From positions 46,301,724 to 46,365,723 of the forward strand of contig NC_083877.1 in the NCBI RefSeq assembly GCF_032452875.1: a DNA stretch of 64,000 bases, given 5' to 3'. Positions 56,346 through 64,000 of this stretch are shown here, one piece after another. Position numbers and translations under genes: made by a program. Source of the stretch: Bos javanicus (taxonomy: Eukaryota; Chordata; Mammalia; Artiodactyla; Bovidae). The notes under the pieces are model-generated. The model was not told the DNA's origin and searched no databases. It saw only the letters and a program-made list of their open reading frames with translations. Numbering within the stretch: position 1 is the stretch's first letter; every line of letters starts with the position of its first letter.

Positions 56346-56454
56346 ACTTGGAATTGTTCTCACATCAAGTAAGGGCTCCACCCTCTCTTTGCCAACCAGG
56401 ATGCACACAGAAACATGTAGACCACAGATGCTAAGTGAAAAGTTAAACACCTCT

Positions 56455-56706
56455 ACATAATTAGGTAGGACTTCCCAAGGGGCATTAGTGGTAAAGAATC
56501 TGCCTGTCAATGCAGGAGACATTAAGAGACACAGGTTCGATCCCTGGATCAGGAAGATCCCCTGGAGGAGGGCATGGAAACCCACTCTGGTACTCCTGCC
56601 TGGAGAATCCCATGGACAGAGGAGCCTGGTGGGCTACAGTCCATAGGGTCACAAAGAGTCAGACGTGACTGAAGCGACGTAGCACACATACACACATAAT
56701 TAAGTA
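56455..56706 (+). mobile_element. Bov-tA SINE with 13-bp TSD
   Basis: Sense Bov-tA at 56468-56693 with a 12-base insertion in the tRNA head. Flanks acataattaggta and acataattaagta differ at one base. Confidence 0.9.
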
Positions 56707-56959
56707 AAGGTTCTAAGTGTGGAGAGAGCTAAGAAAATCTCAGAAGTTTAAAGTTTTGTTAGCACACTCTAGTGACAATAATATGGATGCTGAGAAATTA
56801 TGACACTAAGAAAATGAAGATCTCTACATTACCATTAGCTTTGACAGTATCAGTAGAATATATAGTGTATTAACAGTTGCTTTAAAGGAAAGGCAACTTC
56901 CTGAGGCTACTCCAGGATTAAAAGAATAGCCAGTCATAAGAATAATAATATAATTATAT

Positions 56960-57470
56960 CAATGAGGATGCTTTCTGTTGCAAATAACAGAAACCCCAAG
57001 TCAAACTAGCTTCAGGTAAATTGTTGACTCATATGATAAACCCAGTGGCGAGTGGGGGTTCAGAGACGGCTCAGTCCAGTAGTTCCGGTTCATTTCTCTG
57101 CACCTCCTCTGGCTCTGTCCTCTTGGGAGAAGCAATTTCATCCTTTGACCGACAGCAGTTCCTGACTACAACAGCAAAACTGGAAAGAAAAGAGGTGATC
57201 TTCCTGTGCCTCTCTCTTAAAAGTGAGAAATGTTTCCCCACAGCCTCCAGCAACCTTTCTTTCATGGCTCATTTCTGGATTTATAACCATGGGGATGGCC
57301 TGTTCTGGGGGCCTGAGCTTCAAGGCTAAGCTCCTGAACTAATTACTGCCATGGGCAGTTACCAAGATTGGATTAATCTAAGCCCAGCCCTAAATTTAGA
57401 TGAATCCAGGCCCATCCCTGGAGCTGGGTCACTGCCCCTGATCTCCAGGGCTGCTAAAAATAGGAGAGAA
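56960..57470. repeat. Old interspersed repeat, family not assigned
   Basis: The opening gttgcaaataacagaaaccc then caagtcaaactagcttcagg and the Gly/Pro-like codon shadows match a common mammalian DNA-transposon or LINE remnant pattern that I cannot name with certainty. No coding exon is supported. Confidence 0.35.
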
Positions 57471-59322
57471 GGGAAAGCTGTTGAATCAGTCCTAGTATCT
57501 ATTAGAATAATGCAAGTTTATTTAATAAAATTTAATATTCATAGCTACATGAAACAGATAAATCTTAACAGCTATCACTACTACCCTGGTGCGAATGCTA
57601 TTAAATTTCATGATAACTATAGTACTCCTCTGAAGATAATTTCTCCTACTGTTCAGCGACGAATAAGAAAGAAAACATGAAGGAAAATAAGGACAACGAG
57701 CAGCCCAAGTAGCTGCCACAACCTCTCTGGGCTAAACCATGATCTTCACTGCTAGGAGAGTCCCCGAGTCCACAGCTCCAAAGACCTGGCTTATGCTCTG
57801 GCCCCAGAGGAGTACAGACTGCAGAGGAGGAAGTGGTCATTACTGCCAGCAGCAAGAACCAAAACTCATCTTGGCAGTAAGAGAGCAACTTTTTTTTTTT
57901 CCCTTTAAAGGAACTACACAATCTCAAAAAACATGGCTTCTGGAGAGATTACATTTAGGGTCAAAAAGCCCTCTGTATTTCAATAGCCTTTTAGAAAGCA
58001 TCATTTTTTGGCAGCATATAATAAATCATGTTCAAAATGACAGTCCTGAGTCATCCCACCTCATGAGCAATCCATGAGCCACCAGCCTGCACGCAGCCTA
58101 CCCGGCCGGCAGCACAACCAACATCAATGCTCAAGAGAAGACTCCATCCTTGCTTGAACATGCCCTGACATTAATTTTTTGATGACTTTAAAGAATTGCC
58201 AGTTTTCTCATTAATATTCATCTAGTCAATAAAACAGGAAATCTAAATTGTAAGAAACACTGTAAGAAAACTTTAGAAGGGACTCAAAAGCATTTTTTAT
58301 TTTGAATTTAAATACATGCATACACACTCACACTAATAGGTTTTCATTTCTTCTGAACTGATTCTCATGATAAATAGTTGCTCATCGCTGATACATATGA
58401 TGCAACACAAGCAGGCCTGGAGAGAAGAAGGAAAGGAATCAGAGAATTCTAAGCCTGGGAAGTAGCTTGTGGTGGTTTAGTCCAGTCCTCACTCTGTGCC
58501 GAGGAAACCTGCAGCCCACGAGATGCAGCAACTCATTGGCAGTTCACAAGAGCCAATTCAGAACGGGGTTAAAATCAAATTCTGACATTTAAAGATCAGG
58601 ACTTAAACAAATAAATAAAGATCAGGACTTCGTAAACAGGTGTGTACAAGAATTTCATGTCTCCCTGAAGAGGCCTCCTCTCTAAGGATCATAGCAAAGT
58701 ACTAGCAACAATGGAAATGCCCTAGTATACAAGGCCAAGAACACCCTGGAACACAAGGAAATACTAGGGAACAGTGAACAAGAGCCACATGAGTGAAGCT
58801 CAAAACAAAGTCAAGTGAACAGAGCAACCACAAACACGCACACACAATCCAACCACTTCTGTAAAATTTCAGTAATATCCAAAACAACAGAAGGTACCAG
58901 TTATATCAATACATCTATCCATGTGTAATTAAAGTATTTTAAAAATGCATAAGAAGGATTATCGACAGAATCCGGATAGCTGTTTGCTCTCTCTGGAGAG
59001 AAGCAGAAGACTAGGGAGGGGTTCCCGGGGACTTCAGCTCTACTTCAGTTCAAAATTTCTAAACGTAAGTGGTACATGGATGGGGAGCTGTTTTATATTA
59101 GGTATACTTTTGTATGCCTAAAATTGTTCATATTTTTTATAAGAAACGATTAGTTACTGGGGTAATGACATAGGGAGGCATATATTCATTCATGGAAGGA
59201 GAAAAATCAAACCAAATTTTATAGATGAAAGGCACCTGAGAAGATTTAATCCCGGGAAAGGCTGACACCACCCCTTCCCCAATGTGTTCTATACAAAGAG
59301 GGACTTGGTGCTCAGTTCAACA

Positions 59323-59565
59323 GACTAAGCCTTTCAGTTCAGTCACTCAGTCGTGTCCGACTCTCTGCAACCCCATGGACTGCAGCACACCAGGCTTCCC
59401 TGTCCATCACCAACTCCCAGAGCTTGCACAAACTCATGTGCATTGAGTCGGCCATGCCATCCAACCATCTCATCCTCTGTTGTCCCCTTCTCCTCCTGTC
59501 GTCAATCTTTCCCAGCATCAGGATCTTTTCTAAGGAGTCAGTTCTTCGCATCAGATGACTAAGCC
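59323..59565 (-). mobile_element. BovB LINE, very short 3' end, with TSD
   Basis: Only the last 225 bp of BovB (59332-59556) are present, antisense (gttcagtcactcagtcgtgt to gttcttcgcatcagat). The direct repeat gactaagcc lies at 59323-59331 and 59557-59565. Confidence 0.9.
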
Positions 59566-59623
59566 CTTGGTGACCAGTTATGGAGTGACAGCAAGACTGG
59601 ATCAAGTTCAGAAAGTGAGGAGG

Positions 59624-59815
59624 GAGGGACTTCCCTAGTGGTCCCTGGTTAAGAACCTTCCAATGCAGGTGACCCAGGTTAAATTCCTGGTCAGGGAACT
59701 AAGATACCACAAGCCTCGGAGCAACTAAGCCCCAGAGCCACAACTAGAGAAGCCCTCGCAGTGCAACAAAGAGCCCATGTGTCACAGCAAAGACCCAGTG
59801 CAGCCCCAAAAATAA
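59624..59815 (+). mobile_element. CHR-type SINE
   Basis: Sense CHR head (gggacttccctagtggtccc), the extended region (ggagcaactaagccccagag) and tail ccccaaaaataagg. Confidence 0.87.
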
Positions 59816-62364
59816 GGTGTGCTGCCCACTCAGACTTCAAATAGGGGGTTCAAGAACATTTCCTCCCCTGCCTGGAGGAGAAGGAGCTTCCATTTGGGCC
59901 AAGGACAAGGGAGGAATATACAAGTGGTCACTGTTGGGAGTGCACTGTGGGAGAGAACAAAGGAGCCCTGATTTTCCATCTCTAATGGGACAGGGAAGAG
60001 GCTTTGCCTGGGAGAGGGGAGGTGAGTTGGGGGCGGGGGCGGGAGGGTCTGCCCAGCACCTCTAAGGAGAAGGTGGAGTGTACCTAAGATGTTTTCATTG
60101 TTCAGGGTGACCCACAGGGGCAAAAGCTGGCAGAAGCCACAGTGAGGCTTTACTTAGGGATATGGACCCAGCACTTGCCTAAGGCACTGCTTATCAATCA
60201 GACAGTTCTCAGAAACCAGTGGTGGACTTGGAGGCAGCTGAGGGAGGGTGTGATCAGCAAAAGAAAGGGATGGAAGCTTTGAACTTGGCTCAAGTACACA
60301 GTTAACAGCCTCAGAGGGAAAGGAAGCTTGGAATGAGCAGTCTTGGGCCTCCTTTCATTCTGCGAGTTAGATACGATTTAAGGTGGAGAGAAGACAGATT
60401 GACAAAATTCTCTTACACTGAAGTCAAATTAGTCAGCCAACAGATATAATAATGTTACCTTCTCTGTTGCAAGAGAACAGGGCAGTTGCTGGGCTTGTGA
60501 ATGGGTGAAAGGATACCCTTGCTGGAGTGTGGGAAACGGTACAAAAGACTTTTCCTGGCCTTCAGAACTCACTCTTTGGGCCCAGGGTGCTGTCTTGACC
60601 TTCGGCCTAAGCTGTGACTGGATGCATTTTTGCTCTGTGGCTGCTGGAGTTTGCAACACACATAGCTCTTCTATCTCAGGTCACTTAGGCAAGTCTGTTG
60701 CCTCGCCAAGAAAAATCAGGAGTTGAGAAACAGTAGGGACCTTCCTTCAACTGAGGTTTTAGATATGTGGTTCCCACTGATGTTCTTCTAAAAGTCCAAT
60801 CTGGCTGAAGTCAAGAGAGCCATGAAAAAAAAACAAACAGATTTCTGGGATATTTAGCCTTTCAGTGAATGATAGCAATGCAAGCTTTCAATGCTGGGTT
60901 TATCCCAGTGCTGTGCACACTGAGAGAGAAAAAACATGGATCATCTATCCCCTTTGACCGACTTTAGGAAGCAGAAGTTTAACACTGAACTTTTATAATT
61001 AGAAAAAATGTACTTTGTTTCAAAAGTACATTTGGGAACAACAAACATCTGTGATTCCAGGCGATCTGAATATGAGTTATGTGGTTTGTCTATTTACATT
61101 TCAGAGAGATATCCCAGAAACAGAAAAAAAAAAAAATTCTCAAATATTCAAATTCACTTTAAAGAAATGTTACATTCATTTCCTCACTCAAGAGCTTTAT
61201 TATTAACGATAAAGATACAGCATAGATAGATCTTGCCAGTTTTGAAACCTTGACAACCATATTTGCTTGTGCTTTTTCTGTGGAGAATAATAAACATGGA
61301 GAATAATAAAATGGAGAATAATTAAATTTTAGAGCAGCTAATTTCAGGATAATTGGCTAAAGCTCTAATTAGAAAAACAGATTAATGAAATAGGAAAAAA
61401 TATGAGTCATAGATTGAAGCTTTAAAATATTTTTTTTCCAAAATAAAGGAAGGACTTAGAAAAACAATGTTTAAAGGTAGAAATAAAGTTAAGGATGTTA
61501 CTTAGATTGAAAGAGAGAAGATCAAGGTATTGTTCTTTTTAAGAAGCACATTCTGTAAGTTCATAAAAGCCATATTTCCACAAGTGCCAACTTTGCTGCA
61601 TATATTTAGAACTATTTTTTGTCTTATTCATTTGTATTCAAATTTAATATCTGTTTTCTTATTTGAAAATTAGAAAATCTAAAGTTCAAGAGGAAAAACA
61701 CATTAAAAGTAAATTTAGAAGACACTGTGACAACAGTTTGAAATGATCACTGGCAGCAAAAGATGAAAGTTTTGTTAAATCCAACACTGGAAAAGGGGGA
61801 TTTTTTTTTTTTTAAGGTGGACTAACAAGAGGTCTGTGAACATAATTTACCCTTAGAGGAAAGAACATATGATATACTAAAAAAGAAGGCAGACTAGACG
61901 TTTTCAGATTTCTTTGGTTCTTCTACTTGGTGAATAGGAAGTGGCAAATGAAACCTCATTTATGGTGTAAATCAACACTGACACTTACCACCATTTCCTG
62001 CTGAAAAAACTGCACGTCTTTATACTGTTTTGGAATTTCCTACTTGTTACTGAATTAAATCCAATTCTTGGCATTCTTCATAAGACAGCTGAACCCATAA
62101 AATCTAATCACACCAACAAAAGATGACAAATTCGTAAACTAATTCTAGCTATTAGGAAGAATTTACTTATTTTTCTTCAAGCCATAAATATATGCATGAC
62201 AGATACAAAAACAGAACATTTAAGAATAGTTTTAAGGAATCTCTGTATTTGAGAATCTCAAAGGGCTTTATAGATTAAAATATAAAGATACAATTAATCT
62301 TTAAAATATCTTTGGGCAATGAAAAGTCAAAATAATAAATCACCACAATACCAAATGATAACTG

Positions 62365-62452
62365 CTGCTGCTGCTGCTAAGTTGCTTCAGTCATGTCCGA
62401 CTCTGTGCAGCCCCATAGACGGCAGCCCGCCACGCTCCGCCATCTCTGGTAT
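62365..62452 (-). mobile_element. Bov-A2 SINE fragment
   Basis: (gct)n head and gctaagttgcttcagtcatg; truncated after about 90 bp (catctctggtattct). Confidence 0.85.
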
Positions 62453-63493
62453 TCTAATATAACTGAATTACAAATTAAAGTTCTTTAATGCTAGAACAGC
62501 CAAAACATCAAGAAAGAAAAACAACTGGCAAACAAGATGTAATTACACAGCTAAAACAACTCATATAAAGTATGCAGAAACACCTAGGAAGGACTGAGCA
62601 TGTTTAAATCTGATTAAGGAGCCAGCAGTGATCATCCAGCATTCAACTCACCATTTGAGAATGGCCAAAGAATGCACAAGTCTCTTTTGCAAATTGTGCA
62701 CTTTCAAAAGGAAATGTGTTTTGAGTGTTACTCAATCTGGAAATAGCAATGTGCTTGAAGTTGTCAAAATGTGGATTTTAAAGGCTTTCAATGAACAGAT
62801 GTTTTCCCTTCAATAAAATCTCTTTTCATAAAACCTACGAACCAGAATTCCTTGTAGTTAGAAAAGTTAAGAATGCCTCTAAGAGTTCTTTTTTCCCATT
62901 ATTAACTAATGATCACCCCCAAAATCAAACCAAACTGCTCCTCAATGAAACCAGTTGCATTTCCTCTGCTCTATCCACTGTTTCTGATGGTGTACTTTTA
63001 TAACAGCATCCACTAGAGTCCCAACCCAGGAATTTCTTTGTACTTTGACAACTCAGGGTCAGGTGTGCTTCATTTAACAGTGAAGGGAATACTGTGGTTA
63101 TTCGAAAGATGAAGATAAAAAATCTCAGATTCTACATATTAATGCTATGGGAAAACCATACTGCCAAATCACTGGAATTACCACTGGAAAAAATTACAAC
63201 TACATTCCAATGATGTTGCACCAAAAATGTAGCAAAACTGATCCTTTAAATTTTTCCAAGTTTTGACATGTATCACATTTTCCATTCATTTGGAGGTAAA
63301 TGAAAGCTATAAAGAAAAAAAAAAACAAAAAAACTAAGTAACAACATTACATGGTGTAACTAACTAAAAACAAAGTGTATATTTTCCTTTTGAGAAAAGA
63401 ATGAGTTCTTAAAAGAGGAAAACCAAAAAAAAAAAAAAAAAGATTGTTATCAATGTAATATACTAGTCAGTAACTAGGGCTGAAATAAACCTT

Positions 63494-63829
63494 AGCTACA
63501 ATCTTTTTTTTGACCGCACTGGGTTTTGTTGCTACCTGGGCTTTTCTATAGTTGCAGCAAGAGGGGGTGCGGGTTTCTAATTATAGAGGCTTCTCTTATT
63601 GTGGAGCACAGGCTCTAAGGCTCTGGGCTCACAGGCTCCAGTAGTTGCAGCACACAGGCTCAACAGTTGTGGTTTGTGGGCTCCAGAGTGGAGGCTCAGT
63701 AGTTTTGGCACATGGGTTTAGTTATTCTGTGGCATGTGGAATCTTCTCAGACCAGGGATTGAACCTGTGTCCCCTGGATTGGCAGGAGGATTCTTACCCA
63801 CTGCGCTATTAGGGAAGTCCAGCTACAAT
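63494..63829 (-). mobile_element. CHR-type SINE, long form, with TSD
   Basis: Antisense CHR at 63503-63820 with extended region (tgcagcaagagggggtgcgg, gtagttgcagcacacaggct) and head (gcgctattagggaagtcc). agctacaat lies at 63494-63502 and 63821-63829. Confidence 0.88.
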
Positions 63830-64000
63830 TTTATTATTGAGTATTTTCCAGGAAAATTTCCAAATCTCTTGTTTAAGATTTCAGCTTATATTGGTACAAA
63901 ATGTAAAAATTTCTTCATTCAGTTAACACAAATCAGCTTTTAATGCGGAATAGGTAGGGTCTATACCAAATTACTGGAGGCTGAAGAGAAGAATCATCTA

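Larger units (their letters stand above)
27430..64000 (-). other. RAB8B: RAB8B gene region (exons 2-8; exon 1 beyond the right edge)
   Basis: RAB8B is a Rab-family GTPase of the trans-Golgi, recycling endosome and plasma-membrane route. It switches between GDP and GTP forms and is membrane-anchored by a C-terminal prenyl group. Seven exons with correct splice borders join in frame (61, 61, 78, 90, 66, 51 and 93 nt). With the 124 nt expected for exon 1 they give 624 nt, exactly 207 codons plus stop, the length of human RAB8B. KNWIRNIEE and the exon 8 tail separate it from RAB8A (RNWIRNIEE) and RAB10. The lower boundary is an inferred poly(A) site. Confidence 0.92.
51785..64000 (-). other. RAB8B: RAB8B intron 1, 3' part
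   Basis: No exon 1 sequence (P-loop GDSGVGKT) was found up to the right edge. Apart from listed repeats, 51790-52340, 54030-54535, 54660-55430, 56700-56960, 57480-59320, 59820-62360 and 62460-63490 carry no gene I can support. A local copy of aaagatcaggactt lies at 58593 and 58618. Confidence 0.65.

Noticed and set aside
55900..56460. Several overlapping plus-strand frames of up to 147 codons
   Set aside because: Open frames occur in three phases at once in C-rich repeat-like sequence, with no splice-bounded exon structure and no recognisable domain.
52000..64000. RAB8B exon 1
   Set aside because: No minus-strand GDSGVGKT or FISTIG coding sequence with a donor was seen, which is consistent with a long first intron extending past the edge.
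1..64000. CRISPR arrays, operons or bacterial mobile elements
   Set aside because: The window is vertebrate chromosomal DNA with spliced genes and SINEs. No spaced short-repeat array was seen.

Overview
This is mammalian nuclear DNA from a ruminant, most likely a bovid (cattle, sheep or goat; I cannot separate these from the sequence). The evidence is the dense load of ruminant-restricted repeats: RTE-type BovB LINEs, Bov-tA and Bov-A2 SINEs and CHR-type tRNA-derived SINEs, many with clear target-site duplications (TSDs). Most open reading frames are shadows of these repeats. The real coding content is a set of short exons with canonical splice sites.

Two genes lie in tandem on the minus strand. 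RAB8B (a Rab-family small GTPase of exocytic and recycling traffic) occupies the right part: seven coding exons, 2 to 8, lie at 51784-51724, 48241-48181, 38299-38222, 37227-37138, 35861-35796, 33091-33041 and 31715-31623. Exon 1 (P-loop) is beyond the right edge. A repeat-free stretch of about 4 kb below the stop codon is read as its long 3' UTR. APH1B (a multipass subunit of gamma-secretase) starts in a CpG island near 19.1 kb and runs left through exons 1 to 4 (19078-18966, 16804-16634, 9952-9882, 8782-8660). The remaining exons lie beyond the left edge. The order RAB8B then APH1B in one direction matches the known mammalian arrangement (human 15q22). The two products act in different membrane processes, and nothing in the sequence links their functions.

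Region by region: 1-8.66 kb is APH1B intron 4, with a tail-to-tail BovB pair, a retrocopied 3' UTR-like fragment and a 5'-truncated L1. 8.7-19.1 kb holds APH1B exons and introns with SINEs. 19.1-19.35 kb is the GC-rich promoter, directly abutted by a BovB. 19.35-27.4 kb is intergenic, with SINEs, L2-like remnants and a probable solo LTR. 27.4-31.6 kb is the RAB8B 3' UTR. 31.7-51.8 kb holds RAB8B exons and introns. 51.8-64 kb is the 3' part of RAB8B intron 1.

I found no new gene system. The most interesting observations concern how the repeats were inserted: a BovB with an inverted 5' half inside matched TSDs (43.9-45.8 kb), a candidate SINE/L1 chimera sharing one TSD (52.5-52.7 kb), several datable nested insertions, and an (AT)n tract next to a RAB8B splice donor.
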